NCBI GenBank assembly: GCA_963070105.1
Contig: OY718803.1
Span: 5,686,507 to 5,750,506, forward strand
Direction: 5' to 3'
Source of the DNA: Litomosoides sigmodontis
Taxonomy: Eukaryota > Nematoda > Chromadorea > Rhabditida > Onchocercidae
Length of the DNA: 64,000 nucleotides
Every line of letters begins with the position of its first letter. The stretch's first letter is position 1. Shown piece by piece: positions 1 through 15,300 of this stretch. The position numbers and the translations under genes are program-made. The notes under the pieces were generated by a model. That model was not told the DNA's origin, ran no database searches, and saw only the letters and a list, made by a program, of their open reading frames with translations.

Positions 1-1
1 A

Positions 2-381
2 ATGTCTGCTTTATCACCATTTACTCATCACTTGCAAGTGAATCATACATCGTCTCTCGTATTCTCGGTTGGAACTGGTGATTGGATTGCTGTGGCAAGT
101 AAAGAATCTGCTGAAGTACATCTATGGAAAATGGATAGTGTCGTGCAGGTTAATGCTTCGTTTTGTTTCAGTAGGCTATACGACTGTTTTTCCAAGATTT
201 ATGTTACTCGAGCAATGACATTTAAGCATCCGCAAGTCTCTTGAATGATTGATTCTTTATAGGTGAAGCAGTGGTTCACTTTGAATTCAGAGTTCTTTTC
301 CGCTGTTCTGGATTGTATGCTAGTGGAAGGTGATCCGCCCCCTCGCAGAACTCAGAGAGTTACTTGGAGCGACGACGTCAC
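2..381 (+). other. BIRC6: BIRC6 N-terminal beta-propeller segment directly after the expected BIR position
   Basis: Two exons (2-148, phase 0; 263-381) encode a strand pattern ending in VHLWKMDS, then [18 protein letters not shown]. In human BIRC6 the matching segment (a strand ending ICIWD, then LKFEIN) comes immediately after the BIR zinc domain. No BIR pattern (CxxC, a spaced His and a further Cys) is readable in the first kilobase, so the BIR should be encoded just left of the window. Confidence 0.65.
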
Positions 382-3300
382 GTAAGCATACGCAGTTGAT
401 TTAAATTAAGACTTGTAAAATTGCTGTAAGTGTTTGATCTCCTATCTTAGATGATTTTGAACTGCTTCAGGAATTGTTTGATGAATACCACTGTTGATGA
501 TGAAGTGCAACATAATAATGCTATGCAAGGTGGGCAATTCAAATATTTTAGGAGGAATCTACAAAGTTGTCGTGCTATGCTCTTACATAATCTTGAAATA
601 TTTCAGGATCTTCGTCAGATGCATGTTTTTTGAAACCGGTGCTGTCTGCTTTACTGTCTGGTGTTAATTGCGAAGTAATTTCTTATTTTTTAGTGTATCT
701 ATATTTTTCAGTTACAATTATTTAGAAGGAAGATTAGAGATGTGTGGAACGTACGTAATGGATTTCGCAAATATTAAACATTTAGTGAATAAAGATAAAT
801 GATTTCTTAGTTTATATTGCTAGCATAATAGATTGGGCAAGGATTGTACTTGCCATATGATTTGCCATTTCGTTACAGGCTGTCATAACAGCTCTGTGTA
901 CCGTTGGAAAACCCTGCTTTGGAGACCCTTCCATAGTAGCCGTAAGAAGGAAATCGTATGAAGAAAATCAAACTGTAGTGGTTGTCGGTGTTTCCGTAAA
1001 TGATTCAAGACTGGAACGAGGTACTTTCAAATGAACAATGTATAATAGCTGTTTAACGTACCTTAATAAACTTGGTCTCAATAATTCAAAATTAGGTAGT
1101 GCACTAATCACTTGTGAAGTAATGCACTTCCAGTAATTGTCGCTTAACAAGTGCTTTTAAAGCAAATTCATAAAATATTAAGTGGTTATACTAATTATAG
1201 TACGTCAGCAGAGCCAAAGCAGTTTGGAAACTGAAATAAGTACATTAAATACAGTGAATAGAGCTCGTGAGTTTATCGACATGTCACCACGAATTGTTAG
1301 CGGATCACGTTCTGTTGATGATTGCATCAATTCTGGTGCACCACTCCGACCATTCCTGGCATTTTACCAACTTGACTGTGCGGATTCTTTTAGTTCACGT
1401 AAACGCATATCTTCTAATCGCCAAGGTTTGTTGATGAAGTAGTTAAATAAATGTTGCATTTTTCATGTCCACTTTAATTTTGCAAGACAGTTATGAAATT
1501 TTTAGATCGTGCTTAGTGAAGATTCGGTTACTTTTTGCGTGACATGCTTTTCATCAACATATTTGCACACAGTGTATGGTTATGTGTGATCAGAATAAAA
1601 TGGCATGAAGTTAACAGCTTTTTCAATCAAGTATTCGATTACTGTGGAAATACTTGCTATGTATTACGTTAAAAGAAAAAAGAAAAACTGAAAGAGAAAC
1701 TGAAGCAAAACTTGGTTTTCTTTTCTTTTGGTGATGATTACTTATTCTAGAGGATTCAAAATCAAGCGATAATAAAGTGATACATCCTCCAAATGCAGAC
1801 GAAGGTGATTTCGCGGAAGGAGTGCTGCTCATGGACACTACTGACGATGCAATCTTGAAATGGTCCGACTCTATCTATAGCGAGCACTCTGGTTTTGTAG
1901 ATTTATCCATTGGTTTGTTGTGTTTTACTGATTTGTTGCCACTCCTGTTTTCCACCATATGTTTAACAAAATTTTGCATTCATTTAATGTAATCACTAAC
2001 TGTATATTACTCCATTTCTAAATTCTTGCTCTTTTGTGTAATCATGTGTAATTAATTACATTCGTCGTACAGTTTTCCGCAATCAGTCAACAAAAATGAT
2101 ACATAGGTATAAAAAGTGATAATTTAATTTGTAGGAGAGGAAAATGAATCGCTAGAAGAATCAATGGAAACAGATGCAAAGCATGAAGAAAAGGCGGATT
2201 ACGTATCTGTTAATTACGAAGCGCCGTCTATGGATATTTCTTTTGTGCAGTGTTTCAGACTACCAGCTCCAATCGATAACACCTCAATGGAGGTGAATTT
2301 TTCATTCTTTCTTTGCTGCCTTGCGCTAAAGTCATTTCGATACGTAACCCTGACTACTGATTTTGTACGATTCCATAATTAATCATATCTCAGTTGTTTC
2401 CATTCTTTTGTAAATGTCGTAAACTTCATTTCATGCGTTAGGGATGCTAAAGAAATCGAAGCTAAAAATTAATAAATTGAAATTCAGACCAGGAATATTT
2501 TTGACGGAGCATTTGAATGATGATCATTTCAGATATCATCAATAATTTCAATGCAAAATATTTTCATGGTTGTCGTAGTTAACAACATGGAACCCACAGT
2601 GGATGCAGTTCATTCAGCAATACTAATATATCTTATTCATTTTGGAAAAATTGCTACTAGTGTTCAGGTTTTCGTTTTGCTATTTCTATCAAATTCTTAA
2701 ATTAGTAGCAATTGATGGCGTCAAGGCTCTTTATTCACTAGATTATATGAAGCGTTTTTTTTTCAAACTGATAATTTCTTAGGTTACCGAAAACTTCCTA
2801 AATCAAGAAATCAGAGTTATATTTGGTGTCGTAAGTAATGGAATTAGGAGAAGGTTAAATGCAAGATCAGTTATTGAATTGGAGAGTGATGTATTTAATT
2901 AAGCTGTTTTCATAATTTTGAGTAATTCAGCAGTGAGTGTTTTTCAGAGGGAGCCTCTAAAAGCTTACTACTACAAAGATTTTCGAATTATGCAGTTCTC
3001 TCTAGCAAATATGGATCCCATTCACATAAATTCAGAATCCTGTACCAGTAACGATTACTTTGATGGTGCAGTTATTGTAAGTCATGTATATGAGCAGATT
3101 ATTTATATATCTGTGGTTTCTTTTGATGACCTAGCGAAAACTGATTTACATCTTTAAAAAAATAATTCATCAGTTTTTTTTGTTCGTTCATAACAGATGA
3201 GAACGGACTATGTCCGGTATGCTCATTCTACTCTGTTGTAAATGAGCAGTCATGTAAATTTCTTGCTCATCAGAGGAATATGCCATATATGAACTATTAG

Positions 3301-6300
3301 TAACTGAGTATTCAGAGAAGTGTATGGTACCATAACTAGTAAAAACAACTTTACTGGCATTTTTCAGCGTACAATGGAAGATATGGTTTATTTCCTTAAT
3401 CTTAATACAAATAAACTCTATCCTTTATGTGATGAGAAAGTTGCTCAATTTGCTGTTATGGATAATGGAAAAGTCACTTTACTGACGAGAAGCTCAGGAA
3501 AAGTGTGTATTTTATAGAATATTATTCGACAAATAAGCCTTTCAGAATCTTTCTAAACTTTGGTGACTGCAGTGCATATACAAATCCTAAGTACCTACTT
3601 GTTTACTTGAACCGGTTCTTCGTTTCCACCAAGCAGTGTAATCAGGGAATTATTTCACTAATAAATATAATCCAGTCCAATAAGATAGACAGTTTGGTTG
3701 TCGATTTGGTGACTTGAAGTTTTATAAATTTCTGTTGGTACTCTTTCCAGTTGATAACTGTTCAAATCGGACAGTCAAGTTCACGTAATGCAGATTACGA
3801 AGAAGACGAAGACGCTGCAGTTGCTGCATTATTCAGCAAGATAAGCGACTCAGAACAGTCAAATATACCAAAATGTATACACTGTGCATGCCTTTCTATT
3901 AATTTTACTATTTTATTTAAACTTCCTTGACGAGATCAGTATTTAACGGTGCCTTGGTAATTTTGGAGAAGTTTCCTTTATTATGGTTCCTTTATTATTA
4001 AATTATACGAAGCATTCGAGAGTAGGTGAAGACATTAACCGAGAAATGGCACGAAATCTATCGTCTGGTACAAGTGTAGTGGCGTCAGACTATCTATCGG
4101 CTGCTGGTCTACGACGAATATGGAAATTAACAAGAAGTGATATTGGCGGACCAGTAAGGGGTACCAGTTATCGTCTTCCTTATCATTTGTAAGTCCAGAA
4201 AGCTTATTGCGTGCAAGAATTGGTGTTATGATTTGTGATGATGAGGAAGTAACAGGTAGTTTAATGTGGAAATATCTCTTTTTTAAATAAGCCGGGTTTC
4301 GTATGACAGTTCTATTTCTGTTGGCTCGTATTTTCTTTGAATAGGTTTTTTTTTACAGTGCTTCAAGTCTTAATAAGACTGAAGAGAAACGGAATAAAAA
4401 CTGAGGCTTATTTATTTTTGAGTAACTTTGTTTATTGTCTGTTTTTGTTCAAGAATAACTCTTTTAACAACTACGGTTTCTATTTCCCATTAATTTTTCA
4501 ACTACAGATTCTATTTGTCCATTAGCCTCGAAGTACTCTTCACTTTTTTCTTAAACCACATAATTTTTTGTTTCTATTTTAACAAATTAATGGGGTCTTC
4601 TTTGCTAAACGAAATTGTGGATAACATTTGAATATTTTATAGTGGTGGACAACCGGGATATCATCTCGTTGCCCCACCGGGGTGGAGCGAGGTGCCGGCA
4701 AATCAGCGTATTAGGAAGTATTTCATTGAAAATATGCCAGCGGAGGGGGTGAGCCGAATGTGGTTTTATCAATCAGATTGTCGACATTCGAATAACATGC
4801 ATATTTTTGAAATACTGCATTTTCAGGCTCGTTATTCTTTCCAGCATTTCATATTAATTGATTTCTCTTGGTCTCTTTAATTTTATATAAATGATGCAAG
4901 TTCCCTTAATGAGTCTTTAATGAAGTTAAATAAAGTCAACCATGAAGACGTACGTGTAATTTTTGATGAGTTTTAGCATGGATTACGCGTTTCACACGTT
5001 GATATTTTTTTGAACTTCCACGAAACGTGTCTGGCTTGTCCAGATATCGAATTAAGATTGTACCGTTGGAAAAGTAATGCTGAAGATGTTTCTTCATCCT
5101 TGAAAATGCATTCACAAGCGTCTCTTTCTGGATGTGTCGATTTGGAAGAAATTGAAGCACTGGTAAGTTTTCTTTGCTGGCGCACACATTCGTGCCATTT
5201 GAATCTCTATTGTTTCAACCTTAATTATTAGGAATAACTGCAAATGTATGTTATACGCTGTAATGGCCATTTGGTGGTTAGTAAGTTTAAGTTATTGTTC
5301 ATTGTTAATACACTCACTGACAAGCATTTTAATCATTTTTAGTGTGATTTGTTGGCTGGACCATATCATTGTGCTGAATATGTTGATCTCAATAGCCATT
5401 CGGCAAAAATACAACTACCGGGAATTATCTTCTTACCTCAACTTATCAAAAAAGGTATTTTTTAGAGAGCAATTTATTAAAATCAATACATATTTTTAAA
5501 AATTTTAAAAATTGTGGGCTTTTTGTTTTTGTTCGAGTCATTTAATTTAGGTGGCAGCGTAATCGGTTTTAAATCGGTTTCTTATTACCTTGTCTTGAGG
5601 GCTCTATCTGATTATTCTCTTGATCAAGCGGTCACAGCTGTGAAGGCAAACGAACGTGACAAATTTAAAGGGTATGCTATGCTGTCGGTTTTCATTTTGC
5701 GTTCTCTTTTTACTTACGATAAATCTTTGTAAAATAGTTCCTTCAAATTACCGTTTGTTATTTTACGGAATTTTAACGTAAATAAGATTGTAACTGCGAT
5801 ATAATTATGATCGATAGGGCGTGCTTTACAAAGCATGAATAACAGAAAAAAAAAATAAACAGGAACCACAATAAAAAGTCGCTTTAAATCGCACAACTAA
5901 TAACGCTAATTTGCAGAGCAGATGTCATGGGTAAAACGAAGTCTTCTTCCAAACGTCGTATCATTGACAAAGAATTTGCAGAACTATCACAGTCTTCCAA
6001 AGCCGCAACTGGAGAGGATTCCATGCATGGAAATATCAGTATTGTTTTGAAATTTTATAAGTGAAGTAGGCTTGAACTTACTAATTAAATAAGTGTAAGC
6101 TTATTAGCTTTCAATGTGTTAGACTTATTGGCTTCTCGTGAAGCAATACCGTGTTCTAAAAACGGCGCTCCACGGTGTTCTTGTTTGGAATTTGAGCAGT
6201 ACTGGAACTTTGTTTAACTACAGGATATTTCATATTTGAGGCTTAACTAGTCGGCGTGGAATGCAATGGATAGATGAGCTTGTAATAACAGTAGTGAAGG

Positions 6301-9300
6301 CGAAAAGAGCAATTGAGCCTAACGAAAGGTACTTTTTATGTGTTGTAATTTAAAATACAATCTTTCTTCTCTCTCTTTTTCTTGAACATTGTTTTAGTTC
6401 CGAACACAAAACTTGGTGTTCACTGTTTTTCGTTTATAGCTCTTTAGCACCTACCAATACATTCTGCCATATCGAGTTTTAGGTATCGAAATATTTTATC
6501 AACAATACTTAAATTTTGAATTATTGTTATTTTCAGGGTATTGATTTACCTGGAATTACTGCAAGAAAATGACTTTTTATTGTGAAACTATAAAAAAAAA
6601 CTGTTTCTAAACTTCCTTTTTTAAAGAATTGAAAGGCGTGCACTTATTGAAACTACGGATCTGCACAATAATATAGTTATGTTAGCTGCTGGAATGGCAC
6701 CGAAAATATCACCAACTCAAAAAGCTCGTACGGAGGGCGAGAAATTGCAGCAACAAAGTCTCGCGATTGGCATTATTGAATGGTTGATCGATAACTGGGT
6801 CAACACTTCATCGCAGTAAGTTCAAATAATTTAGGTATAGAATATTATTTTGAAAAAAATATTATTTATCAAAGGACTTTTGTTTATGTTAATAAAGCAG
6901 TGAATTTTGTCTTTTCATCAAAGCTATTAAAATAGTATAAGCATCGGGATGCAGTGTGTAGGGATTAAGATAGGAAATAATTCTTACCAAGCCCACTTCC
7001 TTGATCCTTCATTTGTGAAGCATTCTAGATATGTTGCTACATTTGACTTCATTTTGTTAATAATTCACACGTCAATGATGTTATTTGTATGATTGTCGCA
7101 CTTCACCTTTGTAGCTCTCATTACAAACTATTATCGCTTAATTTTTAGCACATATTTGTCAGCTTTTGCTGAAATGATCATCGAAAATATTGATGCCATT
7201 TTCATTAACTGTTTCATAATTTCATCGAGGTCAGTTTCTCACAAATGGAGCGCTACATTGATGTATTTGTTACGGTAAGTTTTCTTTTATCAAGAGTTGG
7301 TTGAAAAAAGGGACATTAGTTATTTGAAAGCGTGTTGATTTAGTATGATTGAAATGAAGGTATGATTGAAAAAAATTTATAATGTTCAAATAAATTCAAG
7401 CAAATTTTTTCAAGTCCCTTTGACTGAGGAGATCCTAAAAAATTACAAAGAAGTGCAAGAAATTTTGGTTCTTTACACGACGAATTCATTTAAGTGCCCT
7501 TCAAAAATCAGATGATGCTGCTTTTTCGAAATTGTTGCAAATTCTTTTGTCGTGTTCAATTCGTATTGTAACAAACTTACATGCAGTTAGGAATGCTGGA
7601 TCACTTCACTGGCTATTTGTATTTATTTTCGCTTTGTTGAAGGTTTGTTTGAGCTAAACGTGGTTGTTATATAATATTTTGCAGCTGTAGCTTTGTTTAT
7701 GGTATGCAATCATTTTTTCTTATTTGTTCCATACCTTTGAACAAATTGATAAAAATGGATCAGAACATTTTATAATCATTTAAAGGATCTATAGAAATCT
7801 ATTTAAATGAATCATTTTCCACACTCTTTGAATCACTTTGCTCACTTTGCGGAGAATAATCATTAAATGTTTTCGGGAAGTTTGTTCTTACGAGCATTTT
7901 TTCTATGACTTCGAAAGATGGTCGTCAGAGTGTCGCACAGATTTTATCCATTTTTGAAAGGTTATGTTATCGGTAGAAATGACATTTCAGACGGCTGTGA
8001 TGAAGATAAACGATGTGTCTTGTGGTGAACTTGTGAACATTTTGTTAAATGCATTTACAAATACTCTTAAATTTGTTGGTATTGCATTGAAGCAATGTTG
8101 GAATGGTTCGGTTCACGATAAATTGGCTACAGAATATAATCTAAGTGGATTACCTACAGACCTGGTGCGTTTGAATTGCTTATACCAAGAGTGCTACGTT
8201 CAATATTTGTTGCCTAATACTTATTTGTAGTTTAACTTAGTTTGTTTTAGTCTTTTAATTCATTTCAATTATTTGAAATTTATGAAGTGTGACTGGCTTT
8301 GAAGATCATGGTCTTTTTTTTAATTACATGTTCTTTGAGGTTATGTATGAATGGCCTAGGTCAGTACTTTTGTTATGGCAGCGAACAGGAACTACCAATA
8401 AACTGAACGATTGTAAGTTTTGTCGCATTCACACCAACTTGTCATTCTAACCTCAAAATGAGAATGAGATTTAAAATTGATTAAATAAGTCACGTAGTTT
8501 GAAAATACATTGAAGAATGAATAAAAATAAGTTAGTAAATGTACACCAATAATATGTTCCTGAAATTCTGCGAAGATACACTTTTATTGTTGTAGCGAAT
8601 GAGTTAACACATGCTAATGCATTTCCACCAGCAACACCAACACCGGTTGCGTATAAATGGGCATCTACTGCTACGTGTTACGGAAAAGGATATAGTGAAA
8701 CGAAACCATCAAAAAATACAAGAATGACCCGTTACGAAAAGGTTTCAACAGCCGATACTAGCATTCTTAATAAAGGCAGCGCTGAGGCAAGCACGAATAT
8801 AAGTGGATTAACTGCGGAGGTTTGTTCACTGTTTTTACTAACCTACAGTGATAACTGCTTTCCCAGATCTGCTGAAGCAGTGATAAGCTTATAGATGTGG
8901 AAAATGCTTTTAATCATTTATTTAGCAAAAATTGTTGATGCAGTAAACTATTGCTGAAATTCATAAACAGAAGCAAAAAGTGGAAGTAGTCTTTCACAAA
9001 ATTTTGAAAACCTTGTTACTAGAAATAGTAACACTAATCTGTGAGTTGGATGAATTGAAAGTACGGCTAGTGTTCGGCTTTTTCAGTTAATGAAATAAAA
9101 AAGATTTCACCATTACATGAGACTATGTTTGGATATTCGGTCATGTTGTGTTCACTGAGTGCAGTGTTATATTTATTTAAAAATTTCGGACTAGAAATTA
9201 CTGTAATGTCGAAAATTTGATCATAATTTGTTTGCACAAGTTTAATTTGTATGCTATATCAGCAGATTTTAGCATGAAATAGATTGGCTCACATTGTTCA

Positions 9301-12300
9301 ATATATCAACGGATTATGCAAAGGAAACTTCGGAAACAGTTGCAGAAAGTATGCTATTGAATTTGAAGTCTTCGGACTTGCTGTTGCTTTTATTCACTTA
9401 TTCACTTATTTTGAGATGATATTTTGTATCAAAGGCTAATAGTCTTGCTTTTTCTAAGACCTACCTGGAGAAAGAGTGCATGTGTTCAAGTTGTTGCAGT
9501 ACAACTGCCTGTTCTCAGTCATCAGTCATCTTGTTGCATATTACATATTACATTTTTGCTGTAGTCGAATATACAATATGTATTCTCCTACAAGAAAATT
9601 GGTGATGGATTGATTTTCAGCAAATTCGGCGAATTTTCAAAATGAGTACAAGTACCAAACAGTAACAACGTCCACTCAGCTGAGCGGTTTGTTGGAAACG
9701 GAGCCACTTTCATTCACCGTAATATATGCCTCGGATCACATCAAAGTGGAAAACACAGAGACTGGTAACATTTCATTTACAGTTTCTTTTTGAATTAGTA
9801 TGGATTGTAGAAGCTTAATTGTTTGCTGTTATGTTTTATTACGTTTAAAAATTAGTTGCATTTCACATTATTTTAAATTATAGGTTTTATAACAGAAGTT
9901 GACTCCACATCTGCACCTATTGGTCATACTGAAAAGGAAGGTTCTGTGCCACTAAAAATTGTGGACATTACTCAATCAATTTTAAGCAAAGTTTGTTGAT
10001 TTTTTAAAATCATATTTGTATTTCATAAGTAGGATTGCACTGTGGATAAACCATCGATTGTAAAATCATCAGAAGTTATAGTAGCAGATATAATTTGTTT
10101 TTATCAGCGTAGTAGAGAGGTCCAACTGTTGTTTGAACCTCTCCACTATCCCGGTGAAAACAAAATGTTTGAAGGTGAACATGGAAATTTTAATGATACG
10201 ATTCAGATCTTTTATGGTAAAATGTTTTAGAAGTCGGAACAAAATGCTGGAAATGATTCTGGAACTTCAAAACAAGGTCTACAGGACTTAAGTGCAGATT
10301 TAAATGCTCGTATGACCTTGATTGCAATGGAGCAAGCCCAAACAAAGGAAGATAATGCAGTTGTAAATTCTGAACAGAATTCACAAGGTAAAATGCATTA
10401 TTTCATGCATTCTCTCAATAATTTTCTGCTTACCGGTTTAAAAATTTCAAATTTGGTATTTTGTCGCAAATATTTAGTGATGATCTAGAAAATTTTGAAG
10501 CTGTCGCGCAAGGTTTCGCAACTCAGGGATCATCAGCAAGCACATTTGGTACTCCGACTACACCGAAAACAACGCCATTCATGACACCGACTCCATTGTC
10601 CCCATCACATCTCTCGCCCATAAACTCAGAACCGAATCTGGCGTTTATGATAGATAATGAGTCTGTGGTAAGAAATTTAAAATAAAGTACTGGAGAATTT
10701 ATAAAAGTTGCTTCCTTTTTCTATTTGTTCCCATAAAAGTGTCCCGTGTGGTGTAAATAGCTTTACTTTCCCAAATAGTTTCGAGTAAGACCGTCTTCAA
10801 AATCAGGGTTCGATTTTTTCCCTCGCCTCTGATCAGCTGTTTTTGAGTGCCGTTTAATATCCTGGAAAAATTTTATTGCAAAGGTAATGATGTGAAAAAG
10901 TGGAACTACGAAATTAATGTTTTTGATGTTAATTAATTAATGTTAATTAAAATTAATTAATGCTAATTAATGTTTTTGATTTTTGTCATCTATACTTTTG
11001 CAGAACGCTGGTGAGGAATCTAAAGAAAACAATAATCAAAGAACTGAAATACGTTCTCACATTCCATCCCTGGTACCCATGATTTCATCTGATATCTTCA
11101 AGTTGCCATCACAAAAAGTCTTACTGATGGAAAGAATTTCTTTTGGTTTGTTGTGGCACACTTTTTTAAACAGTGTCAAGACTAATTAGTCCCTATGCAT
11201 CATTCAACTATCTTTTACTTTGTATAAGTTGTACTACTGATTTATTTTTAATTTGTTCCTCCGCAGATTGGAATTAGCTTTTTCAATTTAATGTATTTAT
11301 AGGATCCAAAAAATTCGTTGTATTGGATTTTGGAATGCCTGTTCTTCTAACAGATTTATTCATCCCATCAGTGGCAGAAATAGCAGCGATTTCTATTGAC
11401 GTATGGTTCTTGGGGGAAAATGTTGATGGACAACGACTGTTGATGACAACAGATATATGTCGCAAAAGTATCGCTGTACAAGATTTGCAGCTATTCATGC
11501 GAATAAGATTCGTGAAGGTAGAATCATAAGCGCATGCATTTTGTCGTAACTTTTTACAGATGAACAGAAAATGTGAAATTAATTGAGATAGATTTATGCT
11601 TAACTGTGACTATGAATAAAATTAAATCATTTATTGCTACCAGTTTGACCTACAGATAACATATGTTGGACGACAACTGTATAGCGCAGTCTGTAAAATT
11701 CCAATTGGTCTCTTTTTCGGGCATCGTTACTTTTCATCATGGGAAATTCATTCCTATCCAATAATGCAAAAAGAGTATCTTACTCGGTGTATGCCATCCA
11801 ACCAACAAAAAAAGGTTTGCTTTCGGTCTCTTTTAAAATGTGTTTTGAAATGGAGAGAATGATTTCATTTTCCCGGCAATATATTTTTCGGCTACACTAT
11901 TTATGATAACAATGGTTTGCGTGTTTTTTGCTTGAATAGTTTATATTTGTTTGTTTAGAAGATTTTAATGTTATATATGACATACACAGATTGCTTCACG
12001 CAAGAGATTCTTACTATAGCATACTATTCTTAATTCTGACCAGAATGATTCAGTTTTACTTATTCCTTGTTGGACTACGCAAGTACGATGCAAATAAAAG
12101 TGGGAACTTGACTGTTGACGTGGAATTTTAATCATTTAGTCGATATTCATATCTGTGAACCATCCTTAACATAACTGCATGAAAGCTAACAGGATTCATA
12201 GAAATTTTAGACGATGGTCGCGTTAAATAATTTGCGTCAACTCTGTGAAGATTTACGATGCAGACATCAACTCATGAGTGCAGAACTGCATCGTTTGGTG

Positions 12301-15300
12301 AATGAATCTGCTTCTGAAGAAGAAGTAAAACAAGTTTACCACGAATGCGTTCAACTGAGTCTGCAGTGGAATGTTGCAGTGGGTGTGGTGCATCGATTGG
12401 AGTTAGATCACTTACCATCACAGGGCTCGTATTTCCATTTATTATCTAACGTTGATTTCAAATGAATTTGTACAAGTTATTTTGTTCTAAAATTGAAGTC
12501 CAAGAGAATGAAATGTTTGGTTGGTTGAAGAATGCTTCAAAAGTTCAAAAGTTTTATTTGTAACTAAAAATTGTTCTGTTCAGATTCTGATCAAAATTTG
12601 GAGAAAGCTTTACGCGGAAGCTGGAACGACTGTTCTCCAGATCAGTTGCAAACTATTGCTGTCGAGTTGTTTTCTTTGGTCACTCGGGCAACTCATTTGA
12701 TTGATGTCCGGACTATTGCACTGGAAACGTTTTCCAATGACAGTAAGGCTGCTCAGGTATTGGCATTATTGGTGTGCTGTTTAAGAAAACATGTCTTTAT
12801 TAAAAAATGTTGCATGACTTATTGAATTTAATTGAAGAATTGATTTGAGTTGAACTTTTATACTTCATAATATATATGGTTGTGCGAAATGAAGAATTTT
12901 CGTAGGAATGCAGAGAAGAAGCATTAGAGAACCATGTTCAATTATGAGCTACTGGACATAGTTATCGTATTATTTTTTATAACTAATGTTTACTAAAAGC
13001 ACTAGTTTATATCTGAAAAATAACTAATTTAGAAATAAAATATTCCCTCACATACCACACTTTTTGGAGGTATTACAGTCATATTTTATAAGACGATTTT
13101 TTTTTTCGAGATTATACGTAAATTTCGTTTTTCTGTGAATTTGCAGTAATTTTGATTCCTTATTTATAGAGCTGCTATCCAAATGAAGCGAAATGTGCCG
13201 GAATAAAATGTAAGGAAACTTTGGGAGCAAATTTGTCACTTCCACTTGCTGAAGAGGTTGTTTTGCAACCGAAATTCAGTCTCGATGATGCCGTCACTCT
13301 CTTCGTTTTATTTTGTGTTCCAGCCGTGCCAAAGTTACAGGTTGTTTAAAATCAAATTTCTTTTCAGTCGTAAATAGCATTTTACAATCATTCTATGTTT
13401 AGGTGGGATGTATCACTTGGCTATTTCACCATGCATCCGAAAGTGAGTGGTGGCCACTGTTCTTTCCTCGTGTTCTGAAGGAAATTTTTTCTACGCAACT
13501 TAAAAAGCATGACCGCAAGTAAGTAATGCAATTTGTTTGATTGTCGCTTTGAAAGTTGCGATGAATTCGTTTCTGCTGAAAATTATGAAAATATGAATTC
13601 ATGCTACAATACTGTAATTACCTTGCTATTCAGAATTGTTAAGAATCTTTTTTTCGTGATAACTAATGTATCGTTGTTGTAGGATTTTTCTGCAACTGTC
13701 ATTTTTGTGCAACCACTCAGTGAAATCAAGTTCAAAACAGGTAATTGTGCATTAGTTAGAATTCATTAACAAAATCTTGTCTTTTAAACCTTGTAATTTT
13801 TTATTCAACGTTAATGGAATTGTTATTTGTTTTATAACTGAATATGTGATTGTGGACTAATTTATCTTTTCAGTCTGCTATTATCCTCGAACTCTTCAAT
13901 CTCATCAAAGAAATAGCGGTAGGTGCTCTCGATAATGATGTAGTCGATTGCCAATGTCAAAATTTGGATGTCACTCTGCTTTGTTGGACTTTGATGCTTC
14001 TTTCGAGCGCTTTTGATGTCATTGCGTGTAGTAAGTACCACATGTAAAAGACAATATACAGTTATGGTTAAAAGTTTTAGCTGTACATTTGCTTTTTGTA
14101 AAGTCTTACCGGTTTAAGAATTCTATGGATTCTGTTTCTGAAGAGAGTGTTGTTATTAACGAATTCTATTATTACAATGCAGACCGTTACCTCGCAAAAT
14201 TTCTGTTAGGCATGTATATTGAGGTAAATCACGGAGGAGGGGGGAGTTAGCTGTATTCTTATCAAGGTAGAGGAGAAATTAGGATTGGTGTGTCCTTAAA
14301 TAGCCAAATACTGACGTGGATAATGGAACAGCTGGTGAGCTTATTTCAAAAGCATTTTATCATTTATCAAGAAGCAGTTTGCTTCTGTTTCAACTATTCA
14401 ATACGTTTTTAGATAAAAAGAAAAACGATCGTTGGGCATTCATTGGAGGTGAATATTCACGAGTAATGACATTGAACGAAAAGGATGATTCTATGCGTAC
14501 ATGGCACAAAAAGTTGAAGTTTGGAAATAATGACGAAAAAGCCACAGAATCTTTAAAGAATATAAGCTCTGCTTCTTTGGTAAGTAATAAGCACTTCTGT
14601 TTAGAAATGTCATATGAAAAGTTTTTAAAAATTTTTGGAATCTGTTTTAACAATATCTTAGTGGTGATTTTCTGAAATGTTAGCAGTGATCCAAACAGTT
14701 ATTTGAAACTTATAACTTTTTGCACGAGCACGAAAAATTCAAAGATGCACTTTGCAAATTTATTTACGAATTCCGCCTTTGCATCTAACACCACCTTGTC
14801 GTACACTGAGAAATCTAATGCTACATGTGGATAAGACAAGCTTCAAGTTGGGTTGAACTGTGCTAAAACATGTGTTCCTGTAAGAAAGCCATGTAAGCAG
14901 TGATAACTCTGCCAAATGGTGTGTTGGCTGACGAAATTTTATTACGTAGCTGATATGCATCCTTGTTCAGCATTAAATTGCGTCTGTTCGCGATATTCAA
15001 TTCTCTGTAAAAGAGAAAATAGGCGTTGTTGTATACCACCTGTGTGATCTGACTGGACAGTCGCAGTACCTACTTTATATTTTTCACATTTTTTAGAAAA
15101 TTCAACTCGAGACATTGTGGGAGAAGCATTTAAAGGTGATGGAAGCAATGAAAGCAAATATGAAGATATCTCAGGCATCAAATGCCAAAATGCAAAAGAA
15201 AGTTGAGATGGAGAAAATAATCCACGGTTTATCCCTACCTAATAAAATGGGTCATTCGGTTCGCTTTTGCACATGAAGCTATGTTAAACTGTCTGGCACG

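Noticed and set aside
3198..3218. Seven-codon BIRC6 micro-exon
   Set aside because: It would shift the phase of the well-supported exon at 3368; flanking exons join better without it.
14390..14653. Minus-strand ORF opposite BIRC6
   Set aside because: Shadow of the plus-strand BIRC6 exon encoding [12 protein letters not shown]; no independent evidence.
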